From contig OX387193.1 in NCBI GenBank assembly GCA_947561395.2, positions 9,486,001 to 9,550,000 on the forward strand: 64,000 bases of DNA. Direction: 5' to 3'. This document shows, piece after piece, positions 1 through 11,122 of the stretch. The stretch comes from Buxus sempervirens. Lineage: Eukaryota; Streptophyta; Magnoliopsida; Buxales; Buxaceae. Under the pieces are notes generated by a model. The model ran no database searches, was not told where the DNA came from, and was given only the letters and a program-made list of their open reading frames with translations. Position numbers and translations under genes: made by a program. Numbering within the stretch: position 1 is the first letter of the stretch; each line of letters starts with the position of its first letter.

Positions 1-903
1 TTCCACACCAAGACCTTCCTGGACTTCCCAATCTTCTTCCCCCATGTCTGCAAAACCTTGTCAAATTTTTCTGCCTGAACCCATTTCAGACCAAAGCTAG
101 ATAGTATTGGCAATATGATATGCATCATAAAAAGTATGAGCTGCATTCTTTCCAATAAACTGGCATTAAAAGGACCGTGACTCAATGTGAGCCCCACCAT
201 ACTGCAAGATTTTATGAGGGGAACTAATAACAAATCTAACTTTAGACATCTTTACACAAAATGGCTGCATTCAGATTAAACTGTGCTTTTACATTGTCAG
301 CCCAAGATTTTTACCATCACACTAAGTAATATTGCCTTCCAAACAATCACTTGTAAATAGATTACACCACAATTTTCTTGTTGCACCCGAAATTTTAAAA
401 AAATTTTTATTGTTACTAAGTTTTGTGGCACTTTGAAGGTTCCTCTCATACCAAAAGAAATGTAATGTCTACAAAATTTACACGTAACTTCTTCAAGTGA
501 TAAGATTGATGTCTAGCACTGCATTCTCTAAACAAGCATCCAATCAATAACAGAAGCCTAATAATTATTGCTAACTATAAACATAATAGTCCCATTTGCA
601 CTAATAAACCATCTGTCTGATGATTCTTTAAAGGCTTCCATACAACTTTTAATCAAATAAAGTACTGAACAATTATGTGCTTCTACATAATACCATTTAC
701 AGATCACAACTACTAGCATACAACCAATAAAGATGAAGTCCATAATCAATTGATAAGAAAGGAAAGTGAGATACTGACTCGTGGGAGTTTCTTTTTACAT
801 TTTTAATAGGTAAACAATGTGGTCCACATTAATAAAAATCTGGACAAGCCACCCTTCAGACTATGTGCATGAAACACGGGAGCAAGGGATGAAGAAAGCT
901 TAC

Positions 904-1787
904 AATGTCATTATAGGCATGAGAGCACAGATAATAGAACAGACCCGTGACACATATTGGGGAGGAGGTGTCATTCCGGTTGCAATTCCACGACTCCTTA
1001 CCAATTCAAAATACTCGCCTGTCCCTATGAAAACAGCAGCAGCCAGAGCCACTGTGAAAATCCATCCTCCAGTTAGCACAACAGCCCCAACAGAAATTCC
1101 AATTCCAAGTCCAAAAACAACCCGCTTCTGTAATTGGCTTCCTTTTTTTTCGTGTTCCCAAACGAAACTGTCATTCATTACTGAACCCTTACCTCCGTCA
1201 AGTTCCTACACCATACCCATATCAGCGGGTATCCATTGAATTATCCACAAAATGCTCAAATTTAAATTTAAAGAAAATTTCCAACATCAAACAGAATAGT
1301 AACGTAATACTTTGGCCTAAAAAAAGAGTTATAAAAATTATCTCCGTCGCCCAAGAGAGCAAAAAAAATAAAAATAAAATTATCGAATTAACATATAAAT
1401 AACTCCAAAATGGATTGACGAAAAGGAAAGGAGAGTCACAATAGTATGGACCTCTAAAATTCAATCGACAAAGCCCCATAACATGAAATGCAGAACAAAA
1501 CAATGGAGTAATTGAAATACCTTCGGGGCTTCTTCCTCGTCTATATGATCCGGTTCGGCTCTGCCTACAGCCGTGACCATCCGCCCATCCACAGAAACAA
1601 TAAAACTCCTATCCCGAAAACCCCAGATAAGACCACTAGATCCGTTTACAACAAAACTCAGCTTTAATTTGGAGGACGAACGACCGAAAAGCAGGGTTTT
1701 CGAGGACGGGCGAGAATGGCGAGTGCAAAGAGAAGTGAACGAGAGTGGAATGAGATTGCACCGACCCAATTCGATATAAGACGCCAT
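904..1787 (-). CDS. Phosphatidate cytidylyltransferase (CDP-DAG synthase), plastid type, 5' part only
   Basis: The product would convert phosphatidate and CTP to CDP-diacylglycerol in the plastid, feeding phosphatidylglycerol synthesis. Exon 1 is 1521-1787 (89 codons) and exon 2 is 904-1205, joined in phase to give residues 1-189 plus two bases of a codon. Donors are GTATTT at 1520 and GTAAGC at 903; the acceptor is TGTAG before 1205. The start is the first ATG after an in-frame TAA upstream. Residues 1-60 are rich in Ser, Arg and Leu like a chloroplast transit peptide. Exon 2 carries QKRVVFGLGIG, a hydrophobic stretch, then YFELVRSRGI, MTPPPQYVSRVCS and ICALMPIMTL, which match the Arabidopsis CDS4/CDS5 type as I recall it. 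The catalytic C-terminal half is not in the window. I found no further matching exon in 1-900, so the gene is cut by the window edge or by a long intron. It is not a tandem copy of the ER-type gene at 15620-32083. Confidence 0.88.
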
Positions 1788-2286
1788 TGATATCCCGCAA
1801 TTCCGAACTTAAACCACGCACATATTTAAAGGACCTAAATCGCAGTTTCAGTGGCTATTAATCCTCCGAATGGTTCGCCATTAAAGGAGAACTTGGAAGT
1901 GAAGACGATGATTAAAGCGAGGCGACCGAAATTGAAAGGCCTCGATTTCAAAATCCGCTTCGATCTCGACTCTCGAGGGCTGGAGCCAACGAACGCAGAG
2001 TACAAGAACAAAAGGCTGGGAGTTTATCTGCTTCCGATTTGTCTCATTTTTTCGCCGAAACGCAAAACTTCGTTGGGATTCGGGAATGTAAGCGGCAAAA
2101 CAAGGGAAAAAAAAAAAACAAAGGGAAAATTGATTTTTAGTGATATTTTTCAGCATAATTTAGATTTAGTCGGCCAATGCTTGAAAATTAAGAATTAGTG
2201 ATACTTTTACCAACGGAATGCGCAAGCGAAATGACGCTTTTACCCAAAATTTCCACGATCTTTACCAGATTTGTTTCCAACTTTCC
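1788..2286. other. Upstream flank of the plastid CDP-DAG synthase gene
   Basis: This stretch holds the probable promoter and 5' UTR of the minus-strand gene ending at 1787. Base composition is more even than in the AT-rich DNA to the right. I see no second gene and no convincing TATA box. Confidence 0.4.
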
Positions 2287-2288
2287 TC

Positions 2289-2428
2289 ATGAGATGCTAT
2301 CACATGGTAACATCTTTGGCGTGGTAGCATCTCACGGGCAATGTTTTCTCACATAGGCACCACTTAAAACATTTATATCAATAAAAAAAATATTGATCGT
2401 GAGATGCTCAACATAGAAGCATCTCAAG
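2289..2428. repeat. Hairpin MITE, AGATGCT family, copy 1
   Basis: The left arm reads GCATCTCACGGGCAATGTTTT and the right arm, reverse-complemented, reads GCATCTCACGATCAATATTTT. Each arm itself contains GAGATGCT facing AGCATCTC. It has no coding capacity. Members of the same family lie near 2.5, 5.7, 6.1, 38.8, 39.1, 45.3 and 62.2 kb. Confidence 0.6.
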
Positions 2429-2478
2429 GCCAAAGCAGGAGACAATTTAGGTAAACATAATTTTTACTGCAATGGAGG

Positions 2479-2571
2479 TGAGATGCCGACTTGTATTTTT
2501 TCAAGTGGGCACCTCACACAAAACAATGAATAAATACAAGCTGTGAGATACTCCACATAGCAACATCTCAA
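2479..2571. repeat. Hairpin MITE, AGATGCT family, copy 2 (degraded)
   Basis: GTGAGATGCC at the left faces GTGAGATACTCCACATAG and AACATCTCA at the right. The layout is as in copy 1, with more mismatches. It follows copy 1 within 60 bp, so the two may be one rearranged element. Confidence 0.45.
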
Positions 2572-2804
2572 AGTCATTGCAGCAGATGTCAACCCATTTG
2601 ATAAAAAGTTATATATGTTCACTCAATCAAATAAATACACATATATAAAAGGGTTCTTGTGGCATTATGCCATTTATACGAGATATTAAAGTAAACTACT
2701 TTGGGCTGACATAGCAGCCTCGATGTCCAAACCTCTAATAATCACTCCCCCTCTCTCTCCATCTCACAAAAAATTTTAAATCCCAAAAACATTATCTGGA
2801 ACAC

Positions 2805-3043
2805 CTCTAATCTTTTTTTCTCCTAAAACGATTAGAAAGTCGAATTTTTAGGGATTTTATCCTAAAACAGGAAAGTGGAATCATCAAAATTTTAAAATCC
2901 CTAAAACGTCATCTTTTGAAAATTTCTAAGGAAACTCTAATCGTTTTTTCTCCTAAAGCAATTAGAAAGTCGATTCATTGGATATATACAGAGCAAATTA
3001 ATCATATCTATTCCTAAAACGGAAAGTGGAATCATCAAAGATA
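2805..3043. repeat. Diverged direct duplication, two units
   Basis: Unit 1 (about 2805-2889) and unit 2 (about 2934-3043) share TTTTTTCTCCTAAA, AATTAGAAAGTCGA and GGAAAGTGGAATCATCAAA in the same order. Unit 2 has an insertion in the middle. No coding content is visible. Confidence 0.55.
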
Positions 3044-3091
3044 ACGCAAATCAAATTAGAACTTGCAACAAGCTACAATCGAAGTTAATTT

Positions 3092-3133
3092 AATTAAGAT
3101 ACTAATTCCATCAAAAAAATTAAGATACTAATT
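3092..3133 (+). repeat. Tail-only retroposon stub, copy 1
   Basis: Two identical 16-bp direct repeats, AATTAAGATACTAATT at 3092-3107 and 3118-3133, enclose only CCATCAAAAA. This is the footprint expected of a LINE-machinery insertion truncated to its 3' tail. A local duplication is the alternative. Three similar sites lie at 43291, 43744 and 59990. Confidence 0.5.
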
Positions 3134-4127
3134 AAATTTTAAATATACCTTTATTATATTATCAGTATAATGAAGTTATATTTAAAATTTAATATAATTA
3201 ATTGTAACATAATATTCTTAATTGTTTATAATTAATTAAAATATTAAATTTAAATAATATAATATAATTATTATAATTACTTTATTATAATGAATTTTAT
3301 TATATAATTAAATTCCTAATCTATCTTTTCATAATTATCTTACTAACTAATAAGTCCACTTTCCTATTCAGAAGATGGGATACTTAGCATATTGAATTCT
3401 ATATGCGATGTATGCTAGTAATAATTGAATGAAAAGTTAAATCTTTGTTCCTGTAAGAATTTTTTTTAAATTCTCAAAAAATTTGACCCACATGTATTTA
3501 GAAGTTGAAAATTTAGAGTTTTTTATTTTTATTTTATGACAAATATATATGTGTTCTTAAAGGGATTACCTTAAATTGAGAGTTTTTTTAGCATCTTACT
3601 TTCCCTTTAATTTGTATTTGTTTGCTTTTTGTTAGTTATATATTATCTTATAATATTGCATAAACCCGTACCACAAAAGATGTTGAACATTTAACGAAGT
3701 TCTTAAGAGACAAAAATAGCCTTTCTTGTTGTTGTTTTTCAAGGGTTTATTAAAGCTTTTTTTATATTATACATCTTCTTTCCCTTCCTATGCCACACCC
3801 AAAAAAAAAATTCATCCTTAATTTTAAGTCATATATTTTGGAGTTGGATTAGGTATAATTAAAACCCATTTATGGAAAACTCTAACCAAAACTTGTTTTG
3901 AGTTTGGGTAGTTCAGGCTAGAATAATGGGGTAATGGATTACCAGCCAATGTAATATTCCTAACCAAATTACAAAATATTGTGCATACAAAGAAGATTGT
4001 AGATTACCTCAGTGAACAATTTGAATCTGGATTTTAAAATTCTGAATAATAGTTCGTAGAATTCCAACAATATACTATTATAATTGAAAATGGAAAATAA
4101 ATTAATTATAAGAAGAGAAATTTACAC
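3134..4127. other. AT-rich intergenic DNA, no gene seen
   Basis: Long A/T runs cover 3130-3320, followed by ordinary AT-rich sequence. I see no reading frame, RNA gene or clear repeat pair. Confidence 0.5.
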
Positions 4128-4130
4128 TTA

Positions 4131-5349
4131 GGCCCCGATTGGTTCGTGGAATCAAGGGTTGGAATTGGAATTGGAATTGGGGTTCCCAATTCCAATTCTT
4201 TTGATTGGTTAAATATTTGGAATTTGGAATTGGAATTAAGGCCCAATTCCATAGAATTAGCTTATAGGCTATTTTTGAAGTTACCTAATTCCCTACTAAA
4301 TCGAGAAGAATTGGGGATATGAGGTAGAGAATTAGAAGCACGATATATGCCCGACAAACAGAGCTAGCAAAATGCGACCCGGCCCGGTCCGACCCGACCC
4401 GAGTTAAACGGGTTTGGGTTGACTAGTTTATTAATTGGGTTGGGGTTTCCCTAACCTACCAATAATCGGGTCAACCCGATTATGACCCCGCAACCCGACG
4501 AGTAACCTAATTTTTTTTAAAAAAATCGACAAAAGTGTCATATCCCGACCCAATTAACCCCCAACCCGACCCAAACACGGTACAACTTGATCCAATTAAC
4601 CCCCAACCCTATTTTAAAAATAAAAATAAAAAATAATAATAAACGGGTTGGGGGGTTTTCCAACCGGCCTTAATTTAGTTTAACTCAAACCCGACCCAAT
4701 TAACCCAACCCGATTATGACCCAACCCTGAACTCGACCCAAACCAACCCTTTGCCAGCTCTACCGATAAAGAAACTACCAAATCTCATTCTCCTCTTCCT
4801 CGCTAGTGTTGCGAAGCTACCAAATCTCGTTCTCCTCTTCCTCGCTGGTATTGCAGGGACTAGTACGTATCTTCTCCCTTCTTCTCTCCTCTCTCTCTCT
4901 CTCTCTCTCGTCTTTCTATCTCTTTTGTTTCCTCTCTCTCCTTCTATATTTCTCTCTCTCTTTTTTTCACTTGTTTTGACCTATCGAGTTGATCATAATC
5001 GTTTGGTCTTATATGGAGGACCTGATTAAGACAAAAATATTATTAAAACCCAGTAGTGTTGTTTTTGTTTTGGTTGCAGAGAATGGATTATTGGAATTCA
5101 TATGTCATGATAATCAGTCATTTGTATTATTATTAACATGGGAATGATAAAAATCAATTCTTCATAAGTTCATCCAATCAGTGGAATTGGATTTTAAATC
5201 AATTCTTCATGGAATTGTAATTCCAAATTTCAATTCTCTTGCTATCCAATCACAATAATTTCAATTCTACCCAATTCCAATTCTTGATGAATTAGAATTA
5301 GAATTAGAATTCTTAATTCCAATTCCAATTCATTGAACCAATCGGGGCC
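4131..5349. mobile_element. PIF/Harbinger-like non-autonomous element
   Basis: The ends are inverted: GGCCCCGATTGGTTC at the left, and the right end reverse-complements to the same 15 bases. TTA flanks both ends (4128-4130 and 5350-5352), the 3-bp target duplication typical of PIF/Harbinger. The subterminal DNA is full of GGAATTGGAATT-type motifs facing each other. No transposase is encoded. A 404-bp hAT-like element is nested inside, and about 45 bp containing CTACCAAATCTC and CTCCTCTTCCTCGCT is duplicated near 4778-4855. Confidence 0.85.
4359..4762. mobile_element. hAT-like MITE nested in the PIF element
   Basis: The left end CAGAGCTAGCAAA faces a right end that reverse-complements to TAGAGCTGGCAAA. 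The 8-bp flanks CCGACAAA (4351-4358) and CCGATAAA (4763-4770) differ at one base, the target-site signature of hAT elements. The interior is made of facing ACCCGACCC and GGGTTGGGTT motifs. It has no coding capacity and is younger than its host element. Confidence 0.82.
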
Positions 5350-5670
5350 TTACACGTATTCATATTTACGAAAAAAAAAGTCAAATCCTCTCACATTTGA
5401 AAATAGGCAAAGACCTTCTTTCACATTTGAAAAAAAAAACGTAATTATATTAAACTTAAAGATTCAGTCGGGATTTAAATACTTTCACATTTTCAAGGTT
5501 TTTAAAGAGTTATAGGTAGTTTATCTTATTAAGTTTTAGCTAAATTCTACCCACGAAGATAGGTGCACATTGTTCCAACTTCCAAACGTGGAGGGAGGTC
5601 TTTTGGGGTCTACCTCCTTGTTGTCCGTAAAAAGGAGTCGTTGTTGGGATGGTAATGGGGCAAGTTAAAT

Positions 5671-5845
5671 GGGGTTGAAATCATTTGCCACAGTTAAGTA
5701 GTTGCAGACTTTGTAGCATCTCACGGTTACTGTTCAAATCACATTTCCCAATGTGAAATGTTGTTTCAATTGACATTTCACATTGGGAAATATGAAATGC
5801 CAAAAACTATGGGATGCTGCACGTTGCGACAGACGATTCCATCCC
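5671..5845. repeat. Hairpin MITE, AGATGCT family, copy 3
   Basis: The inner arms contain a near-perfect palindrome: CATTTCCCAATGTGAAATGT faces its complement around 5780. Outside that are AGCATCTCACGG and, reverse-complemented from the right, AGCATCCCATAG. The outer ends GTTGAAATCATTTGCCAC and GATGGAATCGTCTGTCGC resemble the ends of copies 5 and 7. Confidence 0.65.
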
Positions 5846-6049
5846 AATTAAAGGGCCAACCCCGCCACAAACTCAATATTAATTAATTAAGATATTACTT
5901 TTATATGTTTGATATATAAAAAATACACATTTAATGAATAAATATATTATGTTTCAAAACATATTTTTTTCCCACTTATAATTCAATCGGGTCAGCACCA
6001 ATCCCTGGGTTACCAACCGGAATGGAATTGTTTGTAATTTGAGCCTGTT

Positions 6050-6191
6050 GCAATTGAAGTAGTATGCTTTCACATGGAGCATCCCATAGTTAGTGTTTTT
6101 CTACATAGGTCTCACGTTAAACATTTACGAAATATGAAAAAAAAACATTAACCTTCGGATGCTCCACGTGAAAGCATCCCACTTCAACTGC
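6050..6191. repeat. Hairpin MITE, AGATGCT family, copy 4
   Basis: The inverted arms run about 46 bp. The left starts GCAATTGAAGTAG and the right, reverse-complemented, starts GCAGTTGAAGTGG. Both continue with ATGCTTTCAC(A/G)TGGAGCATCC. It lies about 490 bp upstream of the STMP1-like start codon and contains one CACGTG G-box core. Confidence 0.7.
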
Positions 6192-6680
6192 AGTAGCCAA
6201 TTCAGCCTGAATTGCAGACAATTTCGTTCCTGTTTCGTTAGAGTTTGGTATAGGCTCATCTCTTATATGAGCGGGTTCGGATTTGCCAAAGTAACCAAAC
6301 ATACCCGAACCCCGACCCATTGCCATTTCTACTTCAATTAAAAATGAATTTGAACCTTCCAGGAACTGCAGTACCAGAGCTGTAGCCTGGGCTTAGCGCT
6401 GAATTGCTGCTCAAGAAATATTGTAAATCAAGAGAACTTAAACCTAAATTCTTCTCAAGTTCCTCTCAGTTCTCGTTCTTCAGATTCAATCTACACCGAT
6501 TCAGCGAAACTTCTGTCGCCGTTGAATCTCTTCTGTAAATTCAAAACCCTCAAAAAGGTTTATATCTGTGGGTCAAAAACCCCCTGCAAATTCAATCTAA
6601 GGTTGTCTCGATCTTGGCTTTTCGACTTCGACTTACCTGCTTAATCTCTGGAACGGTATTGGGGAGGAGGGTTTGAAGTG

Positions 6681-6854
6681 ATGGGGATAATCAAGGGCAG
6701 CTTCTCATTCGTGTTGGGGACCATATGCGGAGTATACGTTGCTCAGAACTACAATGTTCCCAACATAAAGAAGCTCGTCAACACGGGACTTTTGATGGCG
6801 AAGCACATCGAGGAGTCTTACAGGAAACCGAAGAAGAGAGGAGATGACGATTAG
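6681..6854 (+). CDS. Short transmembrane mitochondrial protein 1 (STMP1)-like micropeptide
   Basis: This 57-residue protein resembles animal STMP1 (also called Brawnin), a mitochondrial inner-membrane peptide linked to respiratory complex III assembly; that role is carried over from animals. Residues 5-20 form one hydrophobic segment with glycines (KGSFSFVLGTICGVYVAQNY). It is followed by AQNYNVPNIKKL, the motif most like the family (AQNYDIPN in animals), then a basic and acidic tail ending KKRGDDD. An in-frame TAA at 6642 lies upstream and ATG 6681 is the first start after it. The 5' leader from about 6400 is CT-rich, as in plant 5' UTRs. No intron is needed within the coding part. The product is intact and of normal family length. 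Confidence 0.85.
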   Translation: MGIIKGSFSFVLGTICGVYVAQNYNVPNIKKLVNTGLLMAKHIEESYRKPKKRGDDD

Positions 6855-7639
6855 TCGCAGAAGAACGGAGTAAGAAAACCAGGTTCTTGTAATGTTATTA
6901 TTCTTAATCTTGTTCTACTTAGGTCTATATTGTTCAAGGTTTCATATTGGTGGCGTTGGAAAACTATAACCCCACCCTCATTGGATATTGTTTTTGAAGA
7001 CCAGTGATTTTTGGGCTACAATGACACTTGGTTTGTTAATGGAGAAAAATAGGTTGTTTCTTTCTATTTATTTATTTTATTTTATTTTTATCAATAATTA
7101 AGGCAATTTTCTTTCTTTTTATTAGCTTGTAATTCCGATGACATGCTGTTAATTCTACTTTTTAACTTCATCTACTCTCGTTCTTACTGGCATTTTTCTG
7201 GTGGCAAAAGCTGCTGGATTCTGGTTATGATGGTACGTCTTTGAACGGGTATCCTGTTATATATCCCATGTGTGCAGTTCATGCAAGGTGTGCTACAGAT
7301 TAGAGAACATAAAAATAAACTAGCAATATGTTAAGGTCTGAAAGAAGATGGAAAACAGCTTTTGTAGCAGGTTTTTTTTTTTTTGGCAGAATGAGAAAAA
7401 GATGAGAAATTAAAGTCATGAAACTCCCTTGACCCTATCACAAGTTGAAGTAGAGAACTGAAGATCTTCCAAGTGACAAGGTCCATTGGGCTTTTCTTAT
7501 TGATAAAATCCCTTGGTTACGTTATTTCCAAATATTCATTCAAACAGCACGTAGAAGGGTTTTTCTTCCTCAATTCTTTTAATTCTCGTGCTTCAATATC
7601 CCATTTTCCATTCACTCAACTGTGGTCCTTGGCATTGCC
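6855..7639 (+). other. 3' flank of the STMP1-like gene
   Basis: This stretch holds the probable 3' UTR and downstream DNA. It includes T-rich runs (7370-7385) and no reading frame I can support. A clear AATAAA poly(A) signal is not evident close to the stop. Confidence 0.4.
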
Positions 7640-9147
7640 AAAGACTATCCAATATTTGGTTGAATAATTGCTACAGATCCCGGAAACAGCTTGAAAATGG
7701 ATAAGTAAGTGATGCACAGATTCTTCGTCTACTTTTCACATCACGCCCCAGTTAGGAGTGACCTGGCTTCAGTGAATGAAATGATCAGTGGTTAAAATAT
7801 TGTCAAGTGCAGCCGTCTAAGCAAGGTATGCAATTTTTGTAGGTATTGGCACCCTCAAAATAGGTTTAAGGGGAAAAAGGCTTCTGTGGATGACTGCAAA
7901 GCTGAAAGGTGTGAATTGAGGAGATACTATTTTCCGGAGTGATCCTTTGTTGTCAATAATTTTCATTGAGACTGAAAGTAGTAAAGAAGTTGTATAAGAA
8001 CTACAATTGATTTGATATCCGCATCATTTTGTTCCAGTTAAGTGCAATATCCTAAATAATTGATGGGCTTCTTCGGTGCAATCTTGCACCACTGTCTTTA
8101 TCTCCTGCAAGTTGTAAACTTATGGAAAGCTTGATTTTATGGCAGGGTTACCACAATGTAAGCTGTCCCAGAAAGAAGCAGTTTCACCAATTATCGTTTT
8201 GAATTCTTTCATCAAAGGTTCTATTGTGCTTGTGATTGGTAACGTATCCTGCCATTGGGGAGAGGAGTCATGCTTGGCTGCGATCCTTCATAAACACTCT
8301 GTTTTGGTTCCCAAACACAGCGGCCATTAGGCATGAGGGCTTCATTGGAGACCATAATAGGCCCGATACCAAAACCCACCTCCTTAGGCGTGCAATAATA
8401 ATCCCGCTACACAAACTAATTTAAATTCCTTCTCCACCCTCTCTCTAAAAAAGTCTCTTTTAATATTTTTCTTATCTTCCAGCCCTTGAATTTGGAATTT
8501 TAAACTTGAGAGGAAATAAGTTGAGAGATTGGTGTGTATGCTTTTTCAGAGCATTGTTCAACCCCTTCTTGAAGATAGCCCGATTCCCAACTAGTTAATC
8601 TTTCATCAAAATGTTTCCTCATCTGGTTGCAGATTCCAATAATTGTATAATTTGCACCCAAGATAGATAAGCTTGTAGGTAGACTTCCTACTTGACTTAC
8701 TAAAGAATCTGCAAGTCAATGAATTTGTAGCATTTCTCCCACTGAAAACTCTTTATTTTAGCAGGTTAATTCCTTGATTTGAAACAGCTTCATAAGTGAT
8801 AACATTGAAAATTCTGAACTTTTTGAAAATGTACTTTGAAAGTGTTTTAACTTTCTGTGGCTGGTATTGGAAACTACCAAGACATCCTCTGCAAATCGAA
8901 GATTTACCATATCAACCTCCAATTCTATGTTGAAACTAGAAATCAGATTTCTACTTGCTCCTTTGGAGACACTTGTTCCAAGTACTTCACTACTATAATA
9001 AACAAGGAAGGGAATGGTGAATTCCTTTGTTGGATGACCCTTGAGCCTCAAAAGAATTGTCACAATGCCTGATTTACCAATATCAAGGAGGCTATAGAAA
9101 TGCATCATTTGATTTATTTCTGTCATTTGGAACTCAAGCCCACTCAT
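7640..9147 (-). mobile_element. Decayed L1-type LINE (reverse transcriptase and zf-RVT remnants)
   Basis: On the minus strand, 9147-8758 is an open frame containing INxRFADD-like text, VNLRFAEDVLVVSNTS, where the reverse-transcriptase YADD box has become FAED, followed by KHFQSTFSKSSEFSMLSL. Further downstream, about 7740-7640, one frame reads DEESVHHLLIHFQAVSGIC, which resembles the LINE zf-RVT region although its cysteines and histidines are partly lost. The order and orientation fit one LINE. Stops and frameshifts are everywhere, so it is long dead. Boundaries are approximate. Confidence 0.55.
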
Positions 9148-9149
9148 CT

Positions 9150-11119
9150 AAGTGGCTAGAAATTTCATTTAAGGGGGACATGGTAAATATAGTGAGAATA
9201 GGATATCATTTGAGTTCCTTTTGGAATTCATGTATGTATAGTGGTAATAGACCTGTTATATTGATCAATTCTGAATTCGGTTGCAAGCAGTGTCGAGTCC
9301 AAAGTGGTTATTTAAATAATGTCTTCATCAAATATAGATATTTGTTTTTGACTCTGTAGAAATAAATTTTCGATGCTCATCATGAATGGTCTTGGAAATA
9401 AGAGTGGTACAGTCACATATTTTGATCATTTCAGGAATGTGGAATTTGAAAGCATAATTTGTAAGGGACAACTACTTGGAAAGGTGTAATAACAGGCTTT
9501 ACCCCCAAATTCTCTATCTGAGCATACATGTAATTGCATAGGTCTAGCCTCATTCTGGGATAACTATAATCTTGCGGCATTGTTTGAAACACTTCCATTG
9601 GGTTTGAGCTTCCTCTGCCACCTCTTGCAGCAGTGGCAGCAGAATGATAAAATCTGATTATCTGGTTCATGAAGAATATAGAAATAAGCAGCATGAATTT
9701 GATCACCAGAATTTCAGTGTCTAGAATACGAATTTTTGTTTCATTGAAATGCTTAATACATAAGTGACTGTGGCTGCTTACAGCCAAAGGTCACTTGTGC
9801 CACTTGACCATCCTGGCTCTTATTTACTTTTTGCTGCTTATATTCTGTCTACATGGATGCTTAATTTTAGAATGGTTGAACCATCGGTCAATATTACCTG
9901 CTGGCTACTGCAACTGTAAATAGGGGTGACAGGAACCAATGTGTTCGATTGCTTGTGATTGGCCCATCCTTAGAGAATTAAGGACCATGCTAGCATGTGT
10001 GATTGCATGGTTTCTACTACTATCAGAGCACTGAGGAGATAAAATTACCTGAATCACCACTTGTAATTGAATATGCACTCTTGGCAAGGAATACAGGAAT
10101 GAGCCATTGTTCAATATTTCTTCACTTCTCCTGTCACATTTTTAAGCCACGGGGCATCCTTCTTCTTGTGCTGCAGCTTTTTGGTGTTGCAACCCATACC
10201 TTGTTTTTTGTAAGAACTGTTGGGTTTTAAGAAAAGCACAGGATCCCATGATAACTAGCAGCACGAAGAGAAACATAAGTTATGCCAGTACCAATGCAGA
10301 CATCTGCAATTATGACTATATGATTATTGACATGCCGGTTTCTTGGTAATCCATGTTTTTGGATTGAAATTACTCATTTGAGTGCAGATCAAGACTGTCT
10401 TGTTTATCCTTAGCTAATCCTGATGTTTGGTGTGGGTTATTCAGTTCCATCAGCAATTTGGCTATTTTATTGCTACACGGACAAGGGCCAGGGGAGTGGC
10501 ATTAAGAGGGAAGGATTTGCATTGCAACCAGCGCTTTTGGTGGCTGAACCTTTGAAAGGCATCAAGGGCCATTGGAAACATGCAAGCTAGAGAAGCTGCA
10601 GCAACAGAGATGCTGGCATAGGTTCACTGAACTTAAGTCATTTGAAACCGAACTTATCAATGGATTCAATCTTCTTTTCTTTGTTTGCCAGCTTTTTTTC
10701 TCTAGTTTGGCTAGCAATATTCAAATGATTTAGTGATTCTTCAATTGTTTGTGAACTGTATGGTCTACAAAAAAGTTTGAGGCCGGTTATCATCGTGTTC
10801 TTTATGCTTGACTTTTGTTCTCACCTATTACTGTTCTCTGCAAAAATCATTGTCATTGATGAATGACTTTCAACTGTTTTTGCATGAATTCATTGATGAC
10901 TTGCTTGTTACCTTTTCCTGGAATGTGCCTGAAGGAGTTTAAATAGGCGTTCATAGTCTCAACCATGTAATAGTGTCGAAACAGCTTAAGTTACATTGCC
11001 CTATTCCTATTCCTAAAATGAAACAGTCATCTCATGACCCAACTAAACCCTTGAATGAAAATGCTCTACTTGGGTCGATATAGATTGGATTAAGTTGGCT
11101 CAAATTAAGTTTGGATAAC
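9150..11119. other. Intergenic DNA, no gene seen
   Basis: Only short frames without family resemblance are present. I see no repeat pair or RNA gene. Confidence 0.45.
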
Positions 11120-11122
11120 TAA

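Noticed and set aside
1-130. Minus-strand open frame at the left edge with KWVQAEKFDKVLQTWGKK
   Set aside because: It does not match the expected next exons of the plastid synthase or any family I recognise. It is too short and cut by the edge.
817-1239. 140-codon plus-strand frame
   Set aside because: It is antisense to exon 2 of the plastid CDP-DAG synthase, which has family similarity and good splice sites.
10280-10345. Plus-strand text YDYMIIDMP resembling the Mrp/NBP35 P-loop ATPase word
   Set aside because: Only nine residues match, with no flanking similarity, so chance is likely.
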